A DNA stretch of 64,000 nt from Durusdinium trenchii (GCA_963970005.1 CAXAMN010027428.1:352098-416097), one strand, 5' to 3'; positions 9,918 to 21,424 are shown, counted from the stretch's first letter. The notes: generated by a model from the letters alone, not told the origin. Made by a program: numbers and translations.

Positions 9918-12900
9918 ATGCTGTGGTTGCACTGGTTGCAGCTGGCGGCGGTGCTCGCAGATCCGGAGCTACTCACAGACAAATGGAGCGGGTGTGGCGA
10001 GGTGACGTCCGATGACGAAATCCCCCTCTTCTTCTCGCCCTGTGCTACGTCCGAGTGGGAAGTGCTTCTCACCGACACTGTGGCCAATCATCACAAGCCA
10101 AGGTGGGGTCAGATCAATCTCATGGATAAGTCATGAATATAGATACAGTATATATATACAATTAAGTGGATTTTATAAACACATCCGACATGCATGACAT
10201 GTTTGGCACGTGCATTCGTGAACTCAGGAATCGGACCTCAGGGTTTGACTCGTTGGCGAACAAAACGTACTCCATTCGTACTCCAGGAATGCAACAGCAC
10301 TTCTTCGGCTTCCAGAAAGCAACAATCGACAAGGATGTGGCCCACATCCCAGCATGCACTTCGAGAACAGGATTGCGCTGATCGAGCGAGGAGCCGGGCA
10401 TGGGTTCGGATCGCTTGTGTTCTCTGTCTGTTCTTCAGCACATGCAAAAGATTCCTTTTGAGACAAACTGATCCAGCTCATTTGATTGGAATCCAGTCGA
10501 CTCGAAGCTGTAACTTTGTAGCATGGGAGACTCCAAACACAAAAGCTCTGCAATCTACAACACATCAGATTCTGAAGGCTAAAAAAACCGGGCAAGGTCA
10601 CGTTGTCGTTGAGTTGTATTCAATCTATAAAGGTAGATCAGACAACTACAGTAGGAGATATGGAAACAATGTTTGGAGAGAAGAGGCAGACTTGAAAGCC
10701 AGCCAAAGCATCCCAAAGCACCCAGGAAAACACAAAATGATGCGAGCAGCATGGGAAAGTCAGATCAGCTTCTTTCAGATGGCTTTATCCAAGCCATAGC
10801 CAAAGAGAGATCAGGCAGATGAGGGAGAGAGAGAGAGAGAGAGAGAATGGTCAAGCTCGAAAGCACCGAGCCACGTGGCTCGATGCAGAGACAGACCACG
10901 CCACGGGAGATCCGTCGAAAAAGCCGAAAACGCCGGGCCGAGCCTCGAGCCTCGAGCCTGGCTGGAAAACACGACCAGCTTGGCCTGGTCCTCTCCTCTC
11001 CCTCCCTCTCCTCCCTCTCCTCCCTCTCCTCCTTCTCCTCCCTCTCCTCCCTCTCCTCCCTCTCCCTCCCTCTCCTCCCTCTCCTCCGTGGACCACACTG
11101 AGACCACTGGTGGAGAATATCGCCACCGTCACCTCTCTTCCTCATTGATTTGGTCGGACTAAGCCTTTGTCATTTTGTCTTCATTCGTGGTTTCATGGGT
11201 TATATTATGGTTATTTTCTAGGTTCCTGCCACATTTTGCCGCAGTTGCATACCAAATGAAGTGGACATTGTAGCGGTTGCAAAGACAGCCATGAAAAGAA
11301 GCAAACATGTTATGTTGTGAAACACAAATCAAGCGACATACATGTACGCATTGCCTCATTCTCTGGAGGAGGGTTACATGTTTCGTGTCTTTTTTCACAA
11401 TGGATAGAGGGCAACATGTGCATTGGAATGCCTTGGGGCATTTCGTACCTTTTTCATACCTTTTCAACTAACATTCGGTTGAACTCGTTCTCCATTCTTC
11501 TCTTCAGTCGCCTTCAGTTTCTTTTCCTTGCAGGAAGCTGCTATTTTTCGTGGAAGGTCGTACTGGCCGAAGAGGCTGGAGCTTTGGCCGTGATCATTTT
11601 TGACACCGTGGACCCTCAGTCGACGGCTGTCCTTGCCATTGCTGGGCCCTTCCCAAATCCCAGGACCGGTCGATCGGTCGGTGGCGCTCGTGCCGAGTCG
11701 AGTGACGCGACGCAGCGTTACGCGCAGCTGGAGCTTTGGACGTAACTCGATGATCTGGTCGAGTCTGAAAGGAACACGACGAAACAAGTAAATCGGATCT
11801 GTTCCAATTTACAAACCTCTCCGACCAGGTACGACCCCAACGAACGGTAAAGCTGCCTACTGCCGGATGCCGGATGCGTCCGACGGTTTCCAGGATTGCG
11901 GCCTACTTGATTTCCAAGGAACAGGGCCTGGCCTTGGTCGGGCGTTTGGCGACTCTGGCAGCACTAGTGCCACCATGTCAGCCCAGTGCCACCAGTCATC
12001 AGTGATCATCGCCATGTATGGAAAACACCATGAAAATTCGGGCTGGAAAGGGTCAATGTGGGGGGCAAAGGCCTAGATTGCACTGTTCCAGTGCCTTCCT
12101 GGATTGTTTGCCTTCCTTGGTTTCATGCAATCCTAAAATTGAAGTGTCTCGAAGTCTTGCACTTCCTAAGGAACTCGGAGATGACATTGAGATCGTTTGC
12201 AGTTGGAGTCCGATAGAGGTCTGGTTTGGCCTGCCAAATACATCAGGAGAATTCAACGACACACTGAACTTGGAGAACTATGGAGATGAGGACTTCAGCA
12301 TCAGAAAAAGCTTCGTAGATGGCTGCGAGATGCGGTGAGTAAGATTGAGTAAGTGCAATCAACTACATGCTAGTGTTCCTAGTAGTAAGTATGCTCCTGG
12401 TAGCGATGCCAGGAGCCCCAAATGTAGCGATGCCAGGAGCTCCTAGTAGTTGAACCTTCGCATCGCACGGGTCGTTTCTCAGGAGATGCGCTGGGTGTTG
12501 GATGTCATTGACCACAACAAGAGCTTCGAGACGGATCCGTTCTACACGGCCCAAGTGCTGTCATCGGTGACCTTCGACGCCTTCGAGACCTTCACCCAAT
12601 TCTTTGACCTTTCTTCCTTCAATGGTTCGGACGCTTGAAATGAATCGAACGTGGAGGTTCCAAAGGTTGTCTTTTACAGGTTTGAAAGAGAAGAGTGAGG
12701 ACGGATGAGGTCGAATGAGGTCGAATGAGGTTCAGGTTCTCTTTGTTTTTGGCTTGACCAGTCTTCCCTTCTATAGTTTCAATGACACTTCCAAGGTTCA
12801 GTCAGATGACGAAGCTCAACTTCTACCACTGCCATTTGTGTTCCCTCACTACCTGCATTTCTATGAGAAAGCCTATGTCTCCTGCAATGGTGCCCTTATT

Positions 12901-15900
12901 TTTGACCCTGTTTTGGATGAATTCACAAGACAGGCGGCAGTTCTTGGTTCTGGTGAAGGACCACATGCAGTGTTAGCAGCTTTGTGGGGAGACTTGCTTT
13001 GCCCTGAAGGCTCCAAAATTTCAGCTCGAAAAGCACAGGACGGTCTGACTGCAGCTGTGCGGTTTGAGGGACTTCGACACAAGAGTGATGTGAACCACAC
13101 GGGGAATTTAACCTTTGAAGTTCGCTTACACAGTGATGGTCGAGTCCTTTTACTGCTGGAGGATTTTCCGAATCACACGGGTGCGCCTGCAGACCTGCAG
13201 GATGCACTGGCAGCACTTCAAGTCGGTTTGCAGCCCGCCACAGGTGCGCGTGCGTTGAGTGTGCAGGTGCCATGGTCAGCTGGAGCACCTTTGGCCATTT
13301 CATTCACTCCTTGGCTGATGCTGGAGAATCTGAGCTCTTCGGATTATTCCGTGGCTCCAAACCAATCCACCACAGTGAGCCTAGCTTTTGAACGTCAAGC
13401 TGACCTCTACGGCTGGGTGTTCTTTTACGCAGAGAGGAGCATCGGTACCTGGCACCCAAGGAGGAATGTCCGCTTCACTCAACGCATGTTTCGATATTAT
13501 TGGGCCATTAGCGCTTGGGATGGTGGCATGCATAGTGGCAGCTGTGCCAGTGGCTTTGTGCGTCGACGGAATCGGACATGTGCTGGTAGCGATGGCGAAG
13601 TCTATGACGACAGCTTCTGCATTGGCAGTTGCATGGATAAAGACCCAGTTCTATACTGGGATTATCCGCAGAAGCGAGTCTGGAAAGATGGCTACAACAA
13701 CCACTGTGAAGACTATCGCGTTTTGGACTTTTGCCGACCAGATGGGACTACTGGATCCAAGTGGCAGTCTTGGTGGGGTACCTTCAATGATTGGGTCACC
13801 AACGGTGAGGACGCTTCCTCTGCCTGCTGTCTTTGTGGTGGTGGGACATATGCTGTGGCCTTACCTCATGTCGAGGAGACTTGCCCTACAGTCAACTGCC
13901 CTGCGAACTCCGATGGGTCCAACGTGTTGGAAGGCCAGGCACCTGAGAGAACGTGACACATGCTGAGCTGTGCCGAGCTGTGCGGCGGAGCGGTGTTAAT
14001 TGGTTCACAGCGGGGCCCGTGTTTGGGCTGCCTTCCCGAAATCAAGCAAGATCAAGGTACTGTACATTTGCATACATTTGCAAAATCATGCAAATAGATC
14101 ATTGTATATGTATATGCGTGTATAATATACGACTGTTATGTTTTCGGATCACATGGGAGTGGATGTTATGGCATCACCTCCTTTTCTCGTTGGATTGTGA
14201 CCGACCCCGAACAGGATGTCGCTGTCGAGCTGGATTTCAGGGTCAGATCAACCGCTCAGACGACTACCCCTACTTCGCAGGAGCCTGTTGGCCGGTCGCC
14301 TGTCCGGAGCATTCCACTGGCTATGTGCCCTACGGCTGCACCTGCGAGGATGGTTACATTGGCCACATCACGCCCAGTGACTTCGAACCGTTCTTTGTTG
14401 GCAGCTGTGAGGAAACCACCACGAGCACCACAAGCACTTGGACTTGGACCACATCCACCAGCAGTAGCGTTACGAGCAGTATCAGCTCTACCACTAGCAC
14501 GTCAAAGTCTACAACAAGCACCAGCAGTATCAGTAGCTCTACCAGCTCTTTCACTTTGACTACATCCACTGCCACTAGCACGTCAATTTCTACAACAAGC
14601 ACCAGCAGTATCAGTAGCTCTACCAGCTCTTTCACTTTGACTACATCCACTGTAACCAGTTCCACTATGACAACTCGCACCTCAAGCAGCACTTCCGTGT
14701 CAACATCCACCAGAACCACACGGACAAGTACCAGCTCGACAGAGTCCATGACCACCCAAACACAAACCTCCACTTTAACAAATACAACTACGAGCTCTAC
14801 CTGGAGTACAACCTGGACTGCTTTTACTACAAGCTTGAGCACAACTACCGTGTCATCCACGAGTACTGTCTCAGCAACGCAAACCGTCACAAGTACCGTG
14901 TCATCCACGAGTACTGTCTCAGCAACGCAAACCGTCACAAGTACCGTGTCATCCACGAGAAGTGTCTCAGCAACACACACTGTCACAAGTACTGTGTTCA
15001 CGAGTACTGTCTCAACAACGCTTTCAGCCTCTAGTACCATGCTACCGACAACTCCAAAAGAGCCTTGCGAGACAACAGGCTCTTCTGAAAACACGTCAAA
15101 CGCTTCAGCGGAACCAGGCACAGTGAGTTCTGCGGAACCGTCGCAAGCGTCGACGTCGAGTTCTGCGGAAGCAGCGAATTCTTCTGACAACTGGACATCG
15201 ACCAGCGACGTGGGAAGCGTCACGAAGCTTTCCACTTCCGCTTCGGAAGCAGAACCAGGCCAAGGGCCATCCACTTCCGCTGAGACGCACAATCACAGCG
15301 AAGAGCTGGAATCCCTGAACAATTCCTCAGACCCGGACACTAACCTAACTTTGGCTGAAGAGGACGCGATATCCAACGCTGGAGTCTCAGAAACGGCCGC
15401 CCTGCAAACGTATCCTTGCGGCAACTGTGTTGTTACGATCTTTGACCCTGTGCGATTGCCGTCGCATAGTCGCAAGCACAATTATACCCATGCAAACGAG
15501 AAGGAATATTTACATATTTTGGTTTGGAGGGATCGGTGTCGGAAGCATATGAACTTGGTCGAATTCGGAAAATATGGGAGACATGACTTGTGTCCGTTCT
15601 TACCTGTAACAGTCAGCAAACAAGAACGTCACTATTTTTAGAGAAAGGCCTGCCACCTATCGATCATCATCCACTGGTAATGGGATAGACCCAAGATACA
15701 TGATTAGTTTGCCTGATCAGTGTTGAGCGCAATCTACACACTCGGTTGATGCCTGTCCAAGCACCTTCCTCTTGTGATGTTCTTAAGGCCACAGAAGAAG
15801 CTGGTGTTTTGAGGCAACGGCAGTTTGCGGGCATAGGCTGGGCTGTTGCAAAGTCTTAATTGCCGATAAGCTCGCAGCGAGGGATTGTAGACCCTTAATC

Positions 15901-16516
15901 GCTGAAGGGTTGTTGGCAGACTCTGCCATGGGGCCAAGGCAGGCTTTGGCATTCTTTTCAGACTAGCCACCCACTTGCAAACTACCAATTGAGTCAATAG
16001 ACAGAATGTTTGACAATGTTTGACATCAGGACATACAAGGTCATCCCCGGCTTCTGCCGTTTTGAGATCAGGTGGAACCAGAGGAACAGATGCGGCAATT
16101 TGTGATGTGGCATGTGATGAGGTGGCATGTGTTGTGAATCATGATAATGTGTTGTTGGACGAGGTGATGCAATGATGCCGTGTTGGGCGGTTTGATGTAG
16201 TTTGTGGTGGCCTTTATCATTTTCATCCACAGCCCTAATCAGGGAAGAGCAGCCATGCGGGGCGATATACATATTTATTCATATTTATAATATAATGTAT
16301 ATTGTATATGTATACATATTGACATACCGTACACAGTTTACTTCTTGCCAAACACACACAGTCCCTTTGAGGGTAGTAAGATGAAAGGAGTACTGTACCT
16401 CTGTGCGTCATTGACGCATTACTCTGCCAGTCGAACTGGAGAAGTCCTCATCGTTCTTGTTCGTGATCTTCGTCATGTTGCTTCTATGGGTGGCAGTGGC
16501 TTCGCAGCAATGTTAG
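9918..16516 (+). CDS. T2: tandem paralog of T1, secreted modular surface protein, multi-exon
   Basis: Eight exons are proposed: 9918-10102, 10287-10390, 11534 to about 11676, 12171-12290, 12483 to about 12629, 12796-13933, 14215 to about 15430, and 16431-16516, about 1,045 residues. Exon 1 starts MLWLHWLQLAAVLADPE (signal peptide). Exons 2-3 give the PA-like core (RIALIERG, then SCYFSWKVVLAEEAGALAV). Exon 6 carries the NIDO-like module (LPFVFPHYL, AYVSCNGAL, VLAALWGDLL), WHPRRNVRF, AISAWDGGMHSGSC, CEDY and ACCLCGGG. Exon 7 has EGF-like Cys clusters, then a Thr/Ser-rich stalk with 81-bp and 48-bp tandem repeats. Exon 8 encodes a hydrophobic tail (FLFVIFVMLLLWVAVA) and stop. Exon phases agree at 10102/10287 (2), 10390/11534 (1), 12290/12483 (0) and 13933/14215 (1). 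Several potential N-glycosylation sites (NHT, NLT, NQST) fit secretion. The donor from the stalk to exon 8 is unresolved; reading through stops at 15641. Confidence 0.75.
10824..10847. repeat. (GA)n microsatellite in a T2 intron
   Basis: A GAGA run interrupted once, within the long T2 intron. Confidence 0.85.
10986..11089. repeat. CTCC-rich polypyrimidine tract in a T2 intron
   Basis: About 100 bp composed almost wholly of CTCCCT/CTCCTT units on the + strand. It opens long spurious frames on both strands. Confidence 0.85.
12291..12482 (+). other. T2-specific intron, apparent GA-AG, phase 0; introner-like internal structure
   Basis: GAT GAG | GACTTC ... TCTCAG | GAG ATG gives NYGDE-EMRWVLD, matching T1 NYGDEDMHWVVD. 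Alternatively the intron starts at 12327: GAGATGCG occurs at 12327-12334 and again at 12483-12490, bounding a 148-bp segment that begins GTGAGTAAG and ends TTTCTCAG. That model leaves a 12-residue in-frame insertion in T2. Two copies of TAGCGATGCCAGGAGC lie inside. Confidence 0.6.
13934..14214 (+). other. T2-specific intron, GC-AG, phase 1
   Basis: TTG GAA G | GCCAGG ... GAACAG | GA TGT joins VLEG to CRCRAGFQG. T1 reads VLRGCSCRAGFQG without a break at about 5500-5535. Confidence 0.7.
14491..14652 (+). repeat. 81-bp tandem repeat in the T2 stalk (two units)
   Basis: Units start at 14491 and 14572 with CCACTAGCACGTCAA. The 81-bp period equals 27 residues, so the frame is kept. It encodes Ser/Thr-rich mucin-like sequence, a likely site of O-glycosylation and length variation. 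Confidence 0.85.
14847..14990 (+). repeat. 48-bp tandem repeat in the T2 stalk (three units)
   Basis: Units start at 14847, 14895 and 14943. The first two are identical and the third has diverged. Each encodes 16 residues, TVSSTSTVSATQTVTS. Confidence 0.9.
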
Positions 16517-18137
16517 GGAAAGAGGCGAGAGTTCAAGCAAGCCTGGGCGAGGGTCAAGCAAACAGGTTCAATCATCCGATCTGAACACAGTGAAGCAAAA
16601 TTAAACAGCGAGTTCTGAACTCAGCGGAGTTCTGAACCTCAGGTTGCGCTCCAAGCTAGGAACCTATGGGACCCATGAACCATTTTGAACCGACCAACAT
16701 TGAAAGCTGAGGCGATGTGCGGAGCCATTGTCTATTTCATTTCCAAAAAGACACGTACGACCACCGCGAGCAGAAAAGGACATGCACGACCACCTTCGAA
16801 GGCGGCCGCCCCGGTTTTCACTCCTTTTTTTCGTTCTTCTGCGGAAACCGGTTCCCCACCCGTTTTTGGACAGACAAGGGCTTATCTCGAAGATCCTCAA
16901 TCCCTCAGACGACTCGTGCCGGCATCGGCGGCATCGTGGACGGAGTCGGGGCCATTTGTCAGATCGGTATGCGTGCGTTTGAGTTCAAGGAAGAGGATCC
17001 AAAGCATCTCAAGTTAGTCACATGTCCGGAGATGGTTTTTCTTCAAAGCCGGGACCTGTCAGGTCACTCCGCTCGAAGAGTCAACTTCAGAGGCAGAAGA
17101 GGTGGCGAAGGCACGAACTGAGATTTACTGAGGAAACGAACACGGCTGAAATGCTTCAAGGTTGAATTGGAGGTTGAGTTCTGGAGCTTGGGTAGAATTC
17201 CATCCTTTTTTTTCCGCAGACACGTCGAATTCATGTCGAATTCTGTAGATCATCGTCTGTCTCGGCTTATCCTCGGTCTAGAGTGAGCGCCTCCGCATCA
17301 CCCCAGCAGATCGTCTCCGCTCACGGACCGTCTCCACCCGCGCAGGTGCTGCGCGGGTGGTCTGAAGGCGACCTTTTGGTGCGGAAGGAGGGTGAGGACA
17401 CAACGGAGTGAAGATGAAGAACAACCGTCCGCCGTAACTGGGTCGCCGCGAAGCGTCCAGACATCGGGCGGTTCCACGTACGAGGTCGGAACGCGTCAGA
17501 CCGCGGACAGACAAAGGTTTCTGTCCGAAGGCTCCGGAATTGAGGAATTTAGGAAAGCTGCAATCTTATTTCATGTTTGAAGACATTTGAATCTTAAACC
17601 AGAGGAGGACATCCGGATTAAACAACAGTTCCTTCTTTCGTCCTGTCTTGTGTGAGGAGCTGCTACAAAAGCTCAAGACATTCTGGGCACAGCGTCGAGG
17701 CTGGAGAAAGATCTCCAGATGCGGCTTGAAAATAGATGACTCTAGGCTCTTTTGACTTGTTTTTGTCGAAGTGACCTTGCAAACACAAAAAGTTTTCTTG
17801 AACATTTGAAGACATGTCTTATTAGTCACAACATACAAGAGCTAAATTGTTGGAATTGCAACAAATGCAACCTCAACGCCTGGAGTTGCAACAAATGCAA
17901 AGAACACGTCATGATCCTGGCAGGCCGCGCATTCCGAAACATTCTGCCAGATCAAGAACGCCCTTCGTTCTTCGGCGACAGTTGAGTCTTGAGATTGATC
18001 GACAAAATGGAGACTTTCTTTGTTCACTCTGACGGTTTTCAGGGGGAATGCTGCGTAAGACTTAGCAATCTGGGCTCGTTGATTATTGAGCATGGTTTGC
18101 ACATGTTGGCATGGTCTACTTGGCCCTTTCGTTGCAG
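16517..18137. other. Interval between T2 and the helical exons; no confident gene
   Basis: Open frames at 16685-17121 and 17392-17580 have some coding-like composition (for example DEEQPSAVTGSPRS) but lack convincing splice context. This may hold the T2 3' end and the start of the next transcription unit. Confidence 0.4.
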
Positions 18138-18340
18138 AGGTCATTTGAGGGCAAAGTCCTGAATATCCTTCAAGAGTGGCGAAAAGAACAGAGCGATGCC
18201 AAGGACAACAAAGTGAGCAGAGAGATGCAGTTTCTTAGTTCAGTTGGTAGCAGAAAGAAAAACGACCAACGGCAACCACCAGAAGTCCTGCAAGCATTTT
18301 TGAGCAAGATGTCGCATTTTGTCTCAAAACAACCACAGAC
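18138..18340 (+). CDS. Exon coding a charged helical segment
   Basis: GTTGCAG precedes AGG TCA TTT, giving RSFEGKVLNILQEWRKEQSD and then a Lys/Gln-rich helix (PPEVLQAFLSKMSHF). The frame stays open to 18605 but coding character fades after about 18340, so the 3' border is approximate. No known family. Confidence 0.5.
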
Positions 18341-19854
18341 CCACAAAACACAAAGTGCCACAAAGTGCTTGGTGGTTGGTGAGGACACTTCATCGAAAAA
18401 AGAAGCTCCTTCGCATGGCCGATGCTGCAGAGAGAATCACACTGTGTCTCTTGGAGTGTCGTCGCTCTCCGTCCTCCAAACTGGTCCGGGCGTGGTCAAT
18501 CACGAAACGTGCGTGGGAAACAATCACAGGAGGAGGATTTCGGATTTGACAACAATCCTATCCCTACAGTCAGGTCAGGAACTGACCTCATTTTACTGCA
18601 GTTGATCATACAAATATACTACTTAATCAATCTCAATCAGGTTTCTCCAGGACCAGGTTTTCCCGGGACAGACAGGACCTGTCAGTCCTGGACCTGGCCC
18701 TCCTGGTTGGTTTTGACTTCGAAAGAGATCGAAGTCCAGACCTATCCCGCCTATCCCCATCTCCCACCTGACCTCTTGGAGGTCGCTTCGGCGGTCTCCG
18801 GTCCAACGCGTCCGACGAGACGCGCGCGGGACGGACGTTCCGGTGGTCCTCTCGGTGTAGACTCGGTTGGTGCGAAGCCGTTCAGCCGTAAACGGTGACA
18901 AAGGCCCAAGACATCCCAAGACAGCATGATTTGTGTCAATCGGTTTTGAAAAGAAATGCCGCATAAATGAAAAACAGAGGCTACGAACCGACAGGGGCAG
19001 TCCAGCGCAATCAATGGAGCCTGGCCAACGGGCCCTTCTTGAGCACTAACACACACCAACACTCGTGGGAGTACTCATCACTTCCGCAGATAAGGCCTAT
19101 GTGTTTTTCACAGCGAATATGCCAATAACATGACGTCGCGTTCTTTCACGTACTGTATACAGTCAGTGTTTTGCAAACATGTTGGCCTATGTTGGCCTTA
19201 TTTTGTGCCTTAGCCCGTATCATGCCTCGGTATGCCTCTAAATGGTGTACCTCCGCTTCCTTTCTTAAGCGATTTTAGGAGTGTTTTTGGGTTTCATGGC
19301 AAATTGATGCAACTTGCACTGTAACATAGTTTCCTGCTTCCCAGAGTCGTTTTCCTTTCCTAGCCAGCACTACAACTGACTACGACACCTTGTACATTCT
19401 TAACAGAATCTCATGAGGTAGACACAAGATGACACCAGCTGAGGTTCTGAAGAAGATAACTTTGCTAGCCTTCGAAATTCTATCGAGGAGGAGTGGCTGA
19501 AGCTTGCTCGCTCGTGCAAGGACATGCAGGACGTGTAGGGCAACACCCGGTGCTGTGTCGAAAAGGGCAGTCAAGGCTTAAACACGTCTCAATATTGTCC
19601 TTTCTAATATTATGTGTATATATATATATGTATTCAACATACCAGTATAGTATAGTGGTCCCCAAATAGATAGTGGCACGGTTTCCAATAGATTCTGAAT
19701 GTGGGGATCGACTTTTCTATAATTGAGGGGACACAGCGCCAGCACAGAGCGTAGCCTCGCTGAGAGGATCCGACGGACTCAGCTGCTACGACCCTTTTGA
19801 TGAGACGCTCGAGCAGTAGCCTTTGCTCAGTGAATGTGGCAGGGATCTTTGCAG

Positions 19855-20235
19855 AGCAAGTCCTGGAGCTTTACAAGAGCCATGCCGAGTTGCTGAAGCA
19901 AGAATTCGTCATTCATGTTCAGTGGGTAGGTGGTAACCGAGGTGATGGTTCCAGCACCAGTGTTGTGTTTAGCGGTTGATTTCAAGCTCAAGAATTGAAA
20001 CAGGCCTGTCTCACCTTGCATGAGGCTCTGGAGCTCACTTGAGAGTCCTGCAGTCACAGATGCCATTTGCGAGTGGAGCAAATCTTCGGGACATTTGGAC
20101 GACCTCAGCGAAGACACTAGACAAAGACTGCGAGAGGATCTTCAGGAGGCTGCAACAAAGACAGACGAGATGTTACTCGGAAAACACTCACATGAAGCAG
20201 GGAACTTTGCAGACATGATGCAGCTTATGGCATAA
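19855..20235 (+). CDS. Two-exon chain coding helical peptide
   Basis: Exon 19855-19929 (QVLELYKSHAELLKQEF, phase-1 ends, donor G|GTGGTAAC) joins exon 20054 to about 20235 (TDAICEWSKSSGHLDDL, then RQRLREDLQEAATKTDEM). Phase 1 agrees at the join after CCTGCAG. Predicted helical, charged, probably intracellular; not recognised. Confidence 0.5.
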
Positions 20236-20414
20236 ACACGCTCTGCGGATGGCAATTGCACATATCATGGGTTAACACATTGCAGATCTTGAAATCGATG
20301 AACAAATTCTCCAACTAACCAGCTTTTCAGTAAAATGTCTCTTTAGCACCAGTCCATGGCCTTGATCTCATGCTGTTGAGTCGAACGATGTGTACGTCGA
20401 ATGGCCTTTCGCAG

Positions 20415-20540
20415 GTCATCTTACGACAGTTGCACTCGGACCGGGATCCATGCTACTTGCTGCCGGACTTGAATCGCATTTGGGAGCGTGCAGAGGCAGC
20501 AGAGGCAGCCAAAGCAGCAGAGGCCACCAAAAAAAGCAGA
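20415..20540 (+). CDS. Exon coding Ala-rich helix
   Basis: CTTTCGCAG | GTC ATC TTA gives VILRQLHSDRDPCYLLPDL, then an Ala/Glu/Lys helix (RAEAAEAAKAAEATKK). Phase 0 start with AG|G context. The 3' border is uncertain. Confidence 0.5.
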
Positions 20541-20635
20541 TGGCCAAAGGAATCTCCAGGAGGACACGGAGTGCTGTGGAATTCACAGAGCTGAACTTTG
20601 TTCTTTGAAGGTTAGATGTTCACAGATGACGTCGA

Positions 20636-20735
20636 GCTACTAGTAACAGGTGCCACGCTAGTAGTAACAAGTGCCTTACTGGTAGTAACAAGAAGCTACT
20701 AGGAACAAGTGCCTTACTAGTAATAATAAGAGATG
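20636..20735. repeat. Cluster of CTAGTAG-bearing short repeats
   Basis: Five or more imperfect copies of an AAGTGCC-TTACTAGTAGTAAC theme, spaced about 20-30 bp. Confidence 0.75.
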
Positions 20736-20831
20736 TTCTTTGCTTGGGTCGTTTGACGTCCGATGTTCAGGAACCCATTCCGGAGGAAGTGTGCTTCAGT
20801 GCGGAGTCCCTTCGCTCATCAGGCGAGATGA

Positions 20832-20880
20832 GGATGGCCTCCAACCCAGTAGAGACGGGCTCCAACCTACTAGCAAAAGG
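20832..20880. repeat. Copies of the GATGGCCTCCAACCTA repeat
   Basis: Two imperfect units (ATGGCCTCCAACC, CGGGCTCCAACCTACTAGC), about 300 bp upstream of the larger array at 21196. Confidence 0.75.
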
Positions 20881-21195
20881 AATGTCCACCGTCCACCTCT
20901 GAATAATAAACCACACCTCCCCCCTTGATCAAGTGCAGGCCCTAAATAATGTAAAATCAACAAAAATACCAGAAACATCTTGGTTTGACTTTGAATCAAA
21001 GGACAATGAAAGGGAACGAAAGCAAAGAAAAGGACATGAAAGGAACGGAAAGGACATGAAAGGAAAGGACAACGGGCCATGGAAGCAGCTGAAAATCAGG
21101 GTCCAGAAAACACATATCATTTGCGGCCATTTATCTTGTTTTTGACACAAAATAGTCTTATTCACGGGCCATTGATAAATCAGAAGTCAACATAA

Positions 21196-21345
21196 GTGCA
21201 ATGGCCTCCAACCTACAGGTGATGACCTCCAACCTACTAGCGATGGCCTCCAACCTAAGAGCGGTGGCCTCCAACCTACTGGTGATGGCCTCAAACCTAA
21301 GAGCAATGGCCTCCAACCTAAGAGCGATGGCCTCCGATGAAATTT
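21196..21345. repeat. Minisatellite, about 20-bp unit GATGGCCTCCAACCTA plus spacer
   Basis: Seven or eight imperfect units (for example GCGATGGCCTCCAACCTAA). The reverse strand reads as a spurious LEAIALR-type repeat peptide, which explains the minus frame seen there. Confidence 0.9.
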
Positions 21346-21424
21346 GTTTTGGTAGACCATGGTAGACACAAAAGACTTGAACGAGCAATCACACAAAGAT
21401 ATCTTTGGTGCTCCCTTGCCCCAG

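Larger units (their letters stand above)
10391..11533 (+). other. T2-specific long intron, apparent GA-AG, phase 1
   Basis: GAG CGA G | GAGCCG ... CTTGCAG | GA AGC joins IER-G-SCYF. T1 reads QRGGCYF continuously at about 1958-1975. The 1,143-bp intron contains a (GA)n run and a CTCC-rich tract of about 100 bp. A GC donor three bases later would not keep phase with the acceptor. Confidence 0.55.

Noticed and set aside
10765..11162. Several Glu/Gly- or Pro/Ser-rich ORFs on both strands
   Set aside because: Translations of the (GA)n and CTCC simple repeats.
14354..15292. 312-codon minus-strand ORF
   Set aside because: It is the antisense of the T2 Ser/Thr repeat stalk; the Val/Leu-rich product is a by-product of ACC/AGC codons.
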